The notes below the pieces were generated by a model. The model saw nothing but the letters and a program-made list of their open reading frames with translations, had not been told where the DNA came from and searched no databases. 48,634 nt of DNA, taken from positions 62,437-111,070 of the forward strand of contig JAAVCC010000004.1 in NCBI GenBank assembly GCA_014802535.1, read 5' to 3'. The translations under genes were made by a program, and so were the position numbers. This document shows, piece after piece, positions 17,050-24,766 of the stretch. The stretch's first letter is position 1. Every line of letters begins with the position of its first letter. The stretch comes from Bacteroides sp. (GTDB taxonomy: Bacteria; Bacteroidota; Bacteroidia; Bacteroidales; Muribaculaceae).

Positions 17050-19092
17050 TTACTTAGTTTTACGTCTTCCGTTACCTTTCACAACCTTGAGAACCTGAGC
17101 CGAACGTGCAGGGAGATAGAGCTTGAGCCATTCCTTGCAGAGCGGAGTGTAAAGGTCATCTGAAATTGTGAGATGTTCAACGTTCATATCCACGTTGTCA
17201 AATCCGCCAAAGCAGGCTTGATCGCTCGACAAAACAACTTTGTATTTTCCCGCCGGAGCAAGAATGCCGTAGTCGGTGAACGAGTCGGTCGGGTTGAAAT
17301 TGAATACAAATATAAGGTTTCCGCGTTTAAATGCCAGCACCTGGTCATCATCTTTTTCCCAAAGCTTTTCAATCGGCAGAGCCTGGAAGTTATGAACGTG
17401 CGAAACCAACTCGATCATCGCATTGTCAAAGCGGTTGAGAAATTTATATTGCAAATCTTCGCGATCGACAAGATCCCACTGGCGACGTGCATATTTATAG
17501 CTCCAGCCATTGCCTTCGCGCGGAAAATCGATCCATTCGGGGTGTCCGAATTCGTTACCCATGAAGTTGAGGTAGCCGCCATTGATGGTCGAAAGCGTTA
17601 CAAGACGAATCATTTTGTGCAATGCCATTCCGCGGGCAACGGTCATGTTGTCGTCGCCTACCATCATGTGCCAATACATCTCCTTGTCAATCAGTCGGAA
17701 AATTACGGTTTTGTCGCCCACGAGAGCCTGGTCGTGACTTTCAACATATGATATAGTCTTTTCATCGCTTCGGCGGTTGGTAAGTTCCCAGAAAATTGAT
17801 GTAGGATGCCAGTCCTCATCTTTTTTCTCTTTGAGAGTCTTGATCCAATAGTCGGGAATTCCCATAGCCATACGGTAGTCAAAGCCGATTCCGCCATCTT
17901 TAAAAGGAATTGCCAAGCCGGGCATACCGCTCATTTCCTCGGCAATCGTGATTGCATTATGGTTAATCTCGTGGATAAGCTTGTTGGCAAGTGTGAGATA
18001 TGTTATGGCATTGGTGTCTTGACCGCCGTTATAATAGTCGTCGTATGACCCGAAAGCCTGACCGAGTCCATGATTATAGTAAAGCATCGATGTCACGCCG
18101 TCAAATCTGAAACCGTCAAAATGGTATTCGTCGAGCCAATATTTGCAGTTTGACAAAAGGAAATGCAACACTTCGTTTTTGCCATAGTCAAAGCAGAGCG
18201 AATCCCACGCCGGATGTTCGCGTCGCGAGTCGCCATAAAAATAGAGGTCATAGCTGCCGTCGAGACGACCCAAACCTTCAACTTCATTTTTAACTGCGTG
18301 ACTGTGAACAATATCCATGATAACGGCAATGCCGAGCGAGTGGGCACGGTCGATGAGTGATTTTAACTCTTCGGGAGTTCCGAATCGGCTCGATGCGGCA
18401 TAAAAGTTTGAGACGTGATAACCAAACGACCCGTAATAGGGGTGCTCTTGTATAGCCATAATCTGAATGGCATTATAACCGTCGGCAGCAATGCGTGGCA
18501 AAATCTTGTCGCGGAATTCGACGTATGTTCCAACACCCTCGCGCTCCTGAGCCATACCGATATGACATTCATAAATCAACAGCGGACTAACGTCGGGCGT
18601 GAAATCCTTGTCTTCCCACCTGTAAGGCTTTTCGGGATTCCATACCTGAGCCGAGAAAACATGAGTGTTATTGTCTTGAACCACACGGGTGGCATAGGCT
18701 GGGATGCGTTCACCCCTCTCGCCGTCGCCCCAGTGCACCATCATTTTATATAGTTGCCCGTCTTTGATAGCTTCGGGGTTGACATTGAGTTCCCAAACAC
18801 CATTTTCACGACGATGAAGCTTGAAACGTTCAATTTCTTGCCAGTCAGAGAAATCGCCGATCAGATATATTTCAGAGGCATTGGGAGCCCATTCTCTGAA
18901 CGTCCATGATTTGTCGGGATTGCAATGCAGCCCAAAATATTTATAGGCATTGGCAAAATCGACAAGCGAACCGGCTTCAGAAGTCAGTTCACGTTCTTTG
19001 TCAATAGCATCTTGGTGACGACCGTTGATAGCATCGGCAAACGGCTGGAGCCACGGGTCATTTTTGAGCAGAGAGAGTTGTTTTTTCTTCAT
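17050..19092 (-). CDS. glgB: 1,4-alpha-glucan (glycogen) branching enzyme, GH13_8 type
   Basis: A 680-residue branching enzyme, which cuts alpha-1,4 chains and re-attaches them as alpha-1,6 branches. A CBM48 domain occupies about 50-140 (FREWAPNASEIYLIGDFSDW). The GH13 barrel shows DIVHSH (260-265), nucleophile D331 in GFRFDGVTS, acid/base E385 in IAEEMSG and D454 in ESHDQ. The wording of these motifs (SNFYAASSRFGTPEELK, GFRFDGVTSMLYYNHG) is that of the eukaryotic-type subfamily GH13_8 rather than the E. coli GlgB type. It is the first gene of a leftward group with the epimerase and the small membrane protein. No glgA or glgP is in the window. Confidence 0.95.
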   Translation of the reverse strand: MKKKQLSLLKNDPWLQPFADAINGRHQDAIDKERELTSEAGSLVDFANAYKYFGLHCNPDKSWTFREWAPNASEIYLIGDFSDWQEIERFKLHRRENGVWELNVNPEAIKDGQLYKMMVHWGDGERGERIPAYATRVVQDNNTHVFSAQVWNPEKPYRWEDKDFTPDVSPLLIYECHIGMAQEREGVGTYVEFRDKILPRIAADGYNAIQIMAIQEHPYYGSFGYHVSNFYAASSRFGTPEELKSLIDRAHSLGIAVIMDIVHSHAVKNEVEGLGRLDGSYDLYFYGDSRREHPAWDSLCFDYGKNEVLHFLLSNCKYWLDEYHFDGFRFDGVTSMLYYNHGLGQAFGSYDDYYNGGQDTNAITYLTLANKLIHEINHNAITIAEEMSGMPGLAIPFKDGGIGFDYRMAMGIPDYWIKTLKEKKDEDWHPTSIFWELTNRRSDEKTISYVESHDQALVGDKTVIFRLIDKEMYWHMMVGDDNMTVARGMALHKMIRLVTLSTINGGYLNFMGNEFGHPEWIDFPREGNGWSYKYARRQWDLVDREDLQYKFLNRFDNAMIELVSHVHNFQALPIEKLWEKDDDQVLAFKRGNLIFVFNFNPTDSFTDYGILAPAGKYKVVLSSDQACFGGFDNVDMNVEHLTISDDLYTPLCKEWLKLYLPARSAQVLKVVKGNGRRKTK

Positions 19093-19249
19093 TTACGACA
19101 AGATATGAGATTATAAGATATTCCACAAAATTAAAAAAATAAATTAACAAATAGATTATCACTCAAAAATTTTTCAATAATTTAGCATACAAAGCAATAA
19201 AAGAATGTTAAAAACAGTGTTGTAAACGGTATTGTATTAAATTTATTAC

Positions 19250-19257
19250 TACCTTTG
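19250..19257 (+). promoter_or_regulatory. -7 box for tRNA-Leu
   Basis: TACCTTTG fits TAnnTTTG and lies 23 bases before the mature tRNA 5' end, a normal distance. The matching TTTG element is not clear; only ATTG at 19231 is seen, with short spacing. Confidence 0.55.
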
Positions 19258-19280
19258 CACCACAAAATCATTCCCGACCT

Positions 19281-19361
19281 GCGCATGTGGCGTAATGGTA
19301 GCCGCGTTAGACTTAGGATCTAATGTCTCAGGACGTGGGGGTTCGAGTCCCTTCATGCGCA
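19281..19361 (+). tRNA. tRNA-Leu (anticodon UAG)
   Basis: Class II tRNA of 81 bases. The acceptor arms GCGCATG (19281-19287) and CATGCGC (19354-19360) pair fully, with discriminator A at 19361. The anticodon stem TTAGA/TCTAA holds the loop CTTAGGA, giving anticodon TAG. A long variable arm (TGTCTCAGGACGT) and the T-loop GGTTCGAGTCC are present. The CCA end is not encoded. It is followed directly by a strong terminator. Confidence 0.96.
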
Positions 19362-19366
19362 CTGTA

Positions 19367-19400
19367 AAATGCTGTATATCAATGATATACAGCATTTTTT
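19367..19400 (+). terminator. Rho-independent terminator of tRNA-Leu
   Basis: The arms AAATGCTGTATATC (19367-19380) and GATATACAGCATTT (19384-19397) are perfectly complementary over 14 bases, and a T run follows to 19400. It begins six bases after the tRNA. Confidence 0.9.
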
Positions 19401-19406
19401 ATTTGA

Positions 19407-19423
19407 ACGCAAAGACCTTGCGT
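19407..19423. repeat. Near-palindromic REP-like word
   Basis: ACGCAAAG and CCTTGCGT form arms with one mismatch around a single A, followed by CCCTACA. Palindromes of the GTAGGGACGCA type are, from memory, dispersed repeats in some Bacteroidetes genomes. Only one copy is seen here. It lies inside the possible truncated gene. Confidence 0.35.
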
Positions 19424-19765
19424 CCCTACATGTCTGCTGAAAATAAAACGTTCTCCTGTTCTCCAGTCCAACTTTTGCCATTATCCGTTTTAAAATTTCA
19501 TTGTCATTAGACATAATCGCTAATATTTAATTTTTTTTGCAAAGATAACTAAGTTTTAGATAAATGGTATAGAAACAGCTCAAAACGGATGAAATGGATC
19601 TATAATCATAATTTTTGCGGGTGATACAATGTTCGTAATCGTAGATTTGGGACGCTTAATTTATGATTTCGTAAAATTGTGAAAATATTGACGTTATTTG
19701 TGAAAATAATTTGTGAGAAATATAATCTACTTTTGCGTTATATAATCAAACAAACATAATAAAAT
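19424..19765. other. Intergenic region before the flavodoxin gene
   Basis: Apart from the possible gene relic and its TATCTTTG word on the minus strand, I see no gene. The right part (about 19600-19765) is AT-rich promoter DNA for the flavodoxin-like gene. Confidence 0.45.
19728..19735 (+). promoter_or_regulatory. -7 box for the flavodoxin-aldo/keto reductase pair
   Basis: TACTTTTG fits TAnnTTTG and lies 30 bases before the ATG at 19766. TTTG words stand at 19697 and 19710, neither at the ideal distance, so the -33 element is unsure. Confidence 0.5.
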
Positions 19766-20461
19766 ATGAAACATATTGGAAAATCGTTATTAATCGGATT
19801 ATGTTCTTTAATGGGCTTGAATTCGTGTTCAGCATCAACAAATAGAAATGAAGAAACTAAAAAAAATACAGATATAGAAATGAATACATCAGTTAATCCA
19901 TCTAAAACCGCTTTAAATAATGATTTAAAGAAATTAGTTGTATTTTTCTCTCATATCGGTGAAAACTATAACGTAGGATACATAGAAAAAGGCAATACCC
20001 ATATCATCGCCGATATGATTGCCGATGCGACCGGCGCAGATCTTTTTGAAATTGTTCCTGAAAAGGATTATCCTGACAATTACAACGAATGTATCGAGGT
20101 AGCCAAACAAGAACTTCATCAAAACAAACGCCCGGCTATCAAAGGCGATGTTAAGATTGAAGATTATGATGTTGTCTTCATCGGTTATCCTAACTGGTGG
20201 GGTAATCCTCCGATGTGTGTCTATACGTTCATCGAAAAGCATGATTGGAACGGCAAAACCGTCATACCTTTCATCACGCATGAAGGTAGTGGTATGGGTG
20301 GAACCGACCGTAAGATAGCAGCAGCCTGCCAGGGAGCAAACACTCTGACCGGCAAAGGACTCGCCGTCCAGGGTAAAGTGGCTCAGGAAAATCAAGAAAT
20401 GGCAAAGAAAAATGTAGAGCGTTGGTTGACAGGGCTCAATATGATAAATAAAAAAGACTAA
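19766..20461 (+). CDS. Flavodoxin-family lipoprotein
   Basis: A 231-residue protein. The start MKHIGKSLLIGLCSLMGLNS followed by C21 is a lipoprotein signal. After a linker rich in Asn, Thr and Lys, the flavodoxin-like domain begins at KKLVVFFSHIGENYNVGYI, which carries the FMN phosphate-binding loop, and continues with DVVFIGYPNWWGNPPMCVYTFI, the FMN-ring segment, and ITHEGSGMGGT. It should be a periplasmic or membrane-anchored flavin protein, unlike the usual cytosolic flavodoxins. The stop is one base before the aldo/keto reductase start, so they form an operon. An electron-transfer or quinone/disulfide redox role is an inference. Confidence 0.88.
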   Translation: MKHIGKSLLIGLCSLMGLNSCSASTNRNEETKKNTDIEMNTSVNPSKTALNNDLKKLVVFFSHIGENYNVGYIEKGNTHIIADMIADATGADLFEIVPEKDYPDNYNECIEVAKQELHQNKRPAIKGDVKIEDYDVVFIGYPNWWGNPPMCVYTFIEKHDWNGKTVIPFITHEGSGMGGTDRKIAAACQGANTLTGKGLAVQGKVAQENQEMAKKNVERWLTGLNMINKKD

Positions 20462-20462
20462 T

Positions 20463-21302
20463 ATGAAAAATATAGAACTCAGCAACGGCGTTAAGATGCC
20501 GATGATCGGCTACGGAGTCTATCAGGTAGATCCTGCCGAATGTGAAAGATATGTAAGCGATGCTCTCAAAGTTGGCTATCGCATGATAGATACAGCTCAG
20601 GCATATCACAATGAAGAGGGTGTAGGCGCCGCCATCGCTAAGAGCGGTATCCCGCGCGAGGAACTTTTCATCGTGTCGAAGATCTGGATTTCTAACTATG
20701 GTTATGAAAAAGCAAAAGTTTCTATCGACGAAAGCCTGCGCAAACTCGGTACTGACTATATCGACCTGATGCTTCTCCACCAGCCTTTCTGCGACCGCTA
20801 TTGTGCATACCGTGCTCTTGAGGAGGCATATAAGGAAGGTAAACTCCGTGCAATCGGTGTGAGCAACTTCTATCCCGACCATTTCATCGATCTGGCAAGC
20901 AATGTTGAGATTCCGCCAATGGTCAATCAGGTAGAAACCCACGTATTTGACCAACAGATTGAGGCTCAGAAAATCATGCAGGAATATGGATGCCAAATAA
21001 TGTCGTGGGGACCGCTTGCTGAAGGCCGCAACAATTTCTTCACAAATCCCGTGCTTGAAGCAATCGGTAAGAAATACGGCAAAAGTGTAGCTCAGGTAGC
21101 ACTTCGTTGGCTCACGCAGCGCGGTGTTATCATCATTCCGAAGTCGGTTCATATCGAGCGCATGGAGCAGAACCTCAACATTTTTGACTTCACACTCAGC
21201 GATGAGGATATGGCAGAGATTGCCAAACTCGACACAGGCAAGAGCCTCTTCTTTGACCATCACGATCCCGAAGTGACCAAGATGTTCATGGGCTGGAGAT
21301 AG
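20463..21302 (+). CDS. Aldo/keto reductase
   Basis: A 279-residue NADPH-dependent aldo/keto reductase of the 2,5-diketo-gluconate reductase (DkgA-like) group. The catalytic tetrad is visible as D43 and Y48 (DTAQAYHNE), K73 (VSKIWISN) and H106 (LMLLHQPF). The barrel signature GVSNF and the late NADP-binding block IIPKSVHIERMEQN are present. It reduces aldehydes or ketones to alcohols; the substrate is not readable from sequence. It follows the flavodoxin gene after one base. Its stop is one base before the convergent stop of the AraC gene. Codon use is more GC-rich than in the flavodoxin gene. Confidence 0.94.
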   Translation: MKNIELSNGVKMPMIGYGVYQVDPAECERYVSDALKVGYRMIDTAQAYHNEEGVGAAIAKSGIPREELFIVSKIWISNYGYEKAKVSIDESLRKLGTDYIDLMLLHQPFCDRYCAYRALEEAYKEGKLRAIGVSNFYPDHFIDLASNVEIPPMVNQVETHVFDQQIEAQKIMQEYGCQIMSWGPLAEGRNNFFTNPVLEAIGKKYGKSVAQVALRWLTQRGVIIIPKSVHIERMEQNLNIFDFTLSDEDMAEIAKLDTGKSLFFDHHDPEVTKMFMGWR

Positions 21303-21303
21303 T

Positions 21304-22140
21304 TTACTCTTGTAATTTTTTAGTGCTAACAGTGCGGAATTTCATAGGAGACATTCCGATGTTTTTCACGCAAAAACGACTGAAATAGCTTATTGATGAA
21401 AAATTCATTTCATCGGCGATTTGAGAAACAGACATATTGCTGTTTTTAAGATATTCCAAAGCAATGGCCGTTGCGGCGTTATTGATATGAGTGGATACGC
21501 TTGTTCCTGTCACGCGCTTTATCGTATCTGACAGATATTTAGGAGTTACGTGAAGCTGTTCTGCATAGTGCGAGACTTCTCTTTGCGTCTTTGCTCTACC
21601 ACCTTCTAATAAAGTATAAAACTGCGTTGTAATATAGCCAACACGGTCAGTCGTTAAAATATCGTTATTGGTTTTGGAATGGAAGTCAAACAGGTCATAT
21701 ACCATTGTTTGTAACAAACTTCCCATCAGTTCCTGATAAAATTGATGGTCTATGTTGTCAATACGATTTTTAATATTGCTAATGTCGATTTTGAAGTGCG
21801 AGGCATCTAACTCATCAACCTTAATTATAGGGTTGTCAAACAAGCTCACGCATCCACGGATAGCGTAATTATTGGCCGGCAGAAGATTGTGAAGAAATTT
21901 ATCAGGAGCAGCGATATATTCACATCTGAAATTTTCATCTTTCTCTATTTTAGACACTAACTGCGGTCGGGAAATAACTGCAATGTCATTTTTAGACATA
22001 GTGAAAGGGTGGTCATTATATAAAAAACTGCCGGTTCCATCAGTGCATATAAGATGCACTATACAATCATAGAATGCAGGTGAGTTTACAAGAGTGAACT
22101 CATTAGAGTAAACTATTGATTCGTGAAGATGCTTAGCCAT
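21304..22140 (-). CDS. AraC-family transcriptional regulator
   Basis: A 278-residue regulator. The N-terminal part (about 1-160) is a cupin-like sensing domain (FLYNDHPFTMSKNDIAVI). The C-terminal two-HTH domain carries HVTPKYLSDTIKRVTG and VSQIADEMNFSSISYFSRF, then CVKNIGMSPMKFR, as in AraC/XylS. It lies between the flavodoxin/aldo-keto pair and the divergent SDR gene and probably regulates one or both. Its promoter elements are excellent, and the predicted start of transcription falls at or next to the ATG, so the mRNA may be leaderless. No other in-frame ATG occurs within the first 45 codons. Confidence 0.93.
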   Translation of the reverse strand: MAKHLHESIVYSNEFTLVNSPAFYDCIVHLICTDGTGSFLYNDHPFTMSKNDIAVISRPQLVSKIEKDENFRCEYIAAPDKFLHNLLPANNYAIRGCVSLFDNPIIKVDELDASHFKIDISNIKNRIDNIDHQFYQELMGSLLQTMVYDLFDFHSKTNNDILTTDRVGYITTQFYTLLEGGRAKTQREVSHYAEQLHVTPKYLSDTIKRVTGTSVSTHINNAATAIALEYLKNSNMSVSQIADEMNFSSISYFSRFCVKNIGMSPMKFRTVSTKKLQE

Positions 22141-22144
22141 ATTG

Positions 22145-22176
22145 CAAAAGTAACACTTTCAGTGGATATGTGCAAA
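22145..22176 (-). promoter_or_regulatory. Promoter of the AraC gene, placed against the start codon
   Basis: On the minus strand TTTG (22176-22173) and TACTTTTG (22152-22145) are separated by exactly 20 bases. Only four bases (CAAT) separate the -7 box from the ATG at 22140. Counting from the usual -7 geometry, transcription would start at about 22141. Confidence 0.7.
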
Positions 22177-22218
22177 TTTCGATGTTTTTTGTGAAACTTT
22201 TCAAAAAGCAAAACATTG

Positions 22219-22226
22219 TAACTTTG
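22219..22226 (+). promoter_or_regulatory. -7 box for the SDR gene, with a long leader
   Basis: TAACTTTG fits TAnnTTTG. It would start a leader of about 200 bases before the SDR ATG at 22430. The -33 element is not clear. The leader holds a 13-codon ATG frame at 22252-22293 (MAAATGYRLEERR), without a clear ribosome binding site. Confidence 0.45.
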
Positions 22227-22429
22227 TGTTATAATAATAAACGAAACACTCATGGCCGCTGCGACTGGATATAGACTGGAGGAAAGAAGATGATTGTAAA
22301 TGGAAGATAACCGAAATTCGCGCAAGTACATTTTAATTAACATATTCACCCATCCGACAATCTTTCTTGCGTTATGATTTGTTTTTGGTGTATGGTCAAT
22401 TAACATTCGTATTTAATCCCAATTATATT

Positions 22430-23266
22430 ATGAAGAAAAACGTAATGATACTGGCAGGTGCCGGTCAGATAGGTATGGCTATAGCCCGACGCATGGGTTA
22501 TGGAATGAAGATTGTAATAGGAGATAAAAATCTCCAAAATGCCGAGACGATAGCCGATATAATGAATAAAGCCGGTTTTGACTGTGAAGCTTTAGAAATG
22601 GATCTTTCAAGCCGTGAGTCTATTAAGAGTATAATCTCCGAAGCTCAGAAATATGGAGACATTACTATGCTTGTCAATGCGGCAGGTGTTTCTCCCTCAC
22701 AAGCACCGATAGAGTCGATACTCAAGGTTGATCTCTACGGAACAGCCGTACTGCTTGAAGAAGTTGGTAAGGTGATTGCCAAAGGTGGCACAGGCGTGAC
22801 TATTTCCAGCCAGTCGGGACACAGAATGCCCGCTCTTTCACCCGATGATGATCGTCTCTTGGCCACGACTCCAACCGAGGAACTACTCTCACTACCCATG
22901 CTTCAGCCTGAAAATATCGAAAATACACTCCATGCCTATCAGATGGCGAAGCGTTGCAACGTAAAGCGCGTGATGGCTGAGGCTGTCAAATGGGGTGAAC
23001 GAGGTGCGCGCATCAACTCCATCTCTCCGGGCATTATTGTGACCCCACTCGCTCTTGACGAATTCAACGGACCGCGAGGCGATTTCTATAAAAATATGTT
23101 TGCTAAGTGTCCCGCCGGACGACCCGGTACGGCAGATGAGGTTGCAAATGTGGCTGAGTTACTTATGCGTCCGCAAGGAGCTTTCATCACCGGCACAGAT
23201 TTCCTAATAGACGGCGGAGCTACTGCATCGTTCTTCTATGGCCCATTGCAACCCAAAGAGAGTTAA
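22430..23266 (+). CDS. SDR-family oxidoreductase
   Basis: I start at the ATG at 22430 (278 aa). Earlier in-frame codons add an unrelated hydrophobic stretch, and MKKNVMILAGAGQIG is a natural Rossmann start. Classical SDR features are GAGQIG (10-15), the NAAG motif at 83-86 (LVNAAGVS), a Ser in TISSQSG, Y170/K174 in YQMAK, and INSISPGIIVTPLA. The family is NAD(P)-dependent and oxidises or reduces small alcohols or ketones. The insert between the Ser and Tyr (about 130-165) is longer than usual and may shape the substrate pocket. It is transcribed away from the AraC regulator, a likely controller. Confidence 0.92.
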   Translation: MKKNVMILAGAGQIGMAIARRMGYGMKIVIGDKNLQNAETIADIMNKAGFDCEALEMDLSSRESIKSIISEAQKYGDITMLVNAAGVSPSQAPIESILKVDLYGTAVLLEEVGKVIAKGGTGVTISSQSGHRMPALSPDDDRLLATTPTEELLSLPMLQPENIENTLHAYQMAKRCNVKRVMAEAVKWGERGARINSISPGIIVTPLALDEFNGPRGDFYKNMFAKCPAGRPGTADEVANVAELLMRPQGAFITGTDFLIDGGATASFFYGPLQPKES

Positions 23267-23363
23267 TTAATAGGAATTGTCAATAATAGTATAAAATTTC
23301 ATAGGAGACATTCTAATTTTTTCATAAAAAAAGATTTAAATAGCTCAAAGATATTTTTGTCAT
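23267..23363 (-). pseudogene. Internally deleted relic of a second AraC gene
   Basis: The DNA at about 23295-23345 repeats, with changes, the 3' end of the AraC gene at 21340-21395: the words AATTTCATAGGAGACATTC and AAATAGCT are shared. In one minus-strand frame it reads EKIRMSPMKFY and stops at 23267, matching VKNIGMSPMKFR of the intact gene. At the other end, ATG (23363-23361) is preceded by CAAT and TATCTTTG (23375-23368), the same promoter-to-start arrangement as the intact AraC gene. Nearly all of the coding middle is missing and the frame shifts. It is a 97-base remnant of a paralogous regulator. Confidence 0.65.
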
Positions 23364-23477
23364 ATTGCAAAGATAGTGATAGTTACATTTAATATGTCAT
23401 TATCTCGATTTTGGCTTCTTTGAGCTTTGCTTTGCAAACTTTTTGGACGATTTTTTATGTTGGTCGGCTTTTTTTTG

Positions 23478-23485
23478 TAAATTTG
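23478..23485 (+). promoter_or_regulatory. -7 box for the sigma54-activator operon
   Basis: TAAATTTG fits TAnnTTTG and lies 33 bases before the ATG at 23519. It argues against the in-frame TTG at 23489, which would lie almost on the start of transcription. No clear TTTG is seen 18-21 bases upstream. Confidence 0.5.
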
Positions 23486-23518
23486 TAGTTGATTTCCCAA
23501 ATTATAGACAAAAGAAAG

Positions 23519-24766
23519 ATGCCCATCGATATTCTCCAAAATGAACAACCTGCTGAAGTTCAACAAGCCAAATTGCGTCTTGGTATTGTTGGAAATGCTC
23601 CGGCTTTGAACGCTGCGATATTGCGTGCTATCAAAGTCGCACCGATTGATTTGTCGGTACTTGTTGTTGGAGAAAGCGGTACCGGTAAGGAATTTTTCCC
23701 TAAAATCATTCATAATTTCAGCCCGCGTAAACATTCAAAATATATAGCGGTTAACTGTGGTGCAATTCCCGAGGGTACGATAGATTCAGAGCTTTTCGGA
23801 CATGAAAAGGGCGCATTTACGAGTGCTGTTTCGGCTCGAAAGGGATATTTTGAAGAGGCTGACGGCGGTACGATCTTTTTGGATGAGGTTGCCGAATTGC
23901 CGTTGACAACTCAAGCCCGATTGCTTCGTGTGCTTGAATCGGGCGAGTTTATAAAAGTTGGCTCATCGGTGGTGCAGAAAACCAATATCCGAGTTGTTGC
24001 TGCAACAAATGTCGATATGCAAAAAGCTATCCGTGAGGGTAAATTTCGCGAAGATTTGTATTATCGTTTGTCGGGAGTTCAAATTCCGGTTCCACCGTTG
24101 CGTGATCGAGGCAATGATATTTTGTTGCTTACTCGCAAATTTGCATCAGATAACTCAGAACGTTATCGTTTGCCTGCCATATCGTTTGATGATGAGGCTC
24201 GCCGTACATTGCTTGAATATCGTTGGCCCGGCAACGTGCGCCAATTAAAAAATGTTGTTGACCAGTTGACCGTGTTTAATGCGGGAGAGATTATAAATCG
24301 TGAAACGCTTTTGGGTTTACTTCCCGAAAATTCAACGGTTTATACACCTATACTTCATTCCGAGAGTCAATCTGCCGACCATTCCTATTCTCGTGAACGA
24401 GAGTTGTTGTTTAATTTGATATTCAGAATGCAGCATGAAATCGATGAGCTTCGTTCGCTTGTTGACAAGAGAGGCGGAGGCGAGGTATTGGGTGCGTCGG
24501 TTTTGCCACATACTGCTGATGATAATGATCGTGACGTGACAAAGGCAATCGTAAAATATCAGCCGACAATATCAGAGGTAGCTGCCGGACCTCAACCATT
24601 TGTAGGCGCATCGGCAGGCGTAACTCCAACTCTTGAACAAACCGAACGTGAATTGATAAAAATGGCTCTCGAACGCAACGAAGGACGTCGCAAGGCGGCA
24701 GCCAAAGAGCTCAATATCTCTGAACGAACATTATACCGTAAAATTAAAGAATATGATCTTGAATAA
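23519..24766 (+). CDS. Sigma54-activator-type AAA+ regulator with Fis-type HTH
   Basis: I start at the ATG at 23519 (415 aa). There is no receiver or sensor domain; the AAA+ domain begins almost at once. Walker A is GESGTGKE (51-58), the sigma54 loop reads GAFTSA (98-103) rather than the classical GAFTGA, and Walker B is GGTIFLDE (116-123). The arginine-finger region FREDLYYRLSGVQIPVPPLRDR is intact. A variable linker (about 285-365) leads to a Fis-type HTH (GRRKAAAKELNISERTLYRKI). The gene overlaps lptE by 14 bases. From memory this neighbourhood (activator, lptE, hypothetical, secG) is conserved in Bacteroidales. Confidence 0.92.
   Translation: MPIDILQNEQPAEVQQAKLRLGIVGNAPALNAAILRAIKVAPIDLSVLVVGESGTGKEFFPKIIHNFSPRKHSKYIAVNCGAIPEGTIDSELFGHEKGAFTSAVSARKGYFEEADGGTIFLDEVAELPLTTQARLLRVLESGEFIKVGSSVVQKTNIRVVAATNVDMQKAIREGKFREDLYYRLSGVQIPVPPLRDRGNDILLLTRKFASDNSERYRLPAISFDDEARRTLLEYRWPGNVRQLKNVVDQLTVFNAGEIINRETLLGLLPENSTVYTPILHSESQSADHSYSRERELLFNLIFRMQHEIDELRSLVDKRGGGEVLGASVLPHTADDNDRDVTKAIVKYQPTISEVAAGPQPFVGASAGVTPTLEQTERELIKMALERNEGRRKAAAKELNISERTLYRKIKEYDLE

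Larger units (their letters stand above)
19353..19514 (-). pseudogene. Possible truncated gene start behind tRNA-Leu
   Basis: From an ATG at 19514 the minus strand reads MSNDNEILKRIMAKVGLENR and continues through RRTFYFQQTCRDA. The frame then runs through the terminator and into the antisense strand of the tRNA 3' end (53 codons). A TATCTTTG promoter word sits at 19540-19547. The first 30 or so codons look protein-like; the rest does not. It could be the surviving 5' end of a gene cut by a rearrangement at the tRNA, or chance. No family recognised. Confidence 0.3.

Noticed and set aside
17173..17751. 192-codon plus-strand frame inside glgB
   Set aside because: It is antisense to conserved GH13 coding sequence and has no family features.
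19093..19280. Replication origin at the strand switch between glgB and tRNA-Leu
   Set aside because: All genes to the left point left and most to the right point right, but the gap is short, no cluster of DnaA boxes is seen, and several later genes break the pattern.
20436..21263. Long open frame of 275 codons on the minus strand, antisense to the aldo/keto reductase
   Set aside because: It lies wholly opposite a gene with an intact catalytic tetrad, and its protein is rich in Cys, His and Phe with no recognisable motif. It is an effect of codon bias.
22113..22406. 97-codon minus-strand frame overlapping the AraC start region
   Set aside because: It covers both promoters of the divergent region and overlaps the AraC N-terminus out of frame; the protein is not family-like.
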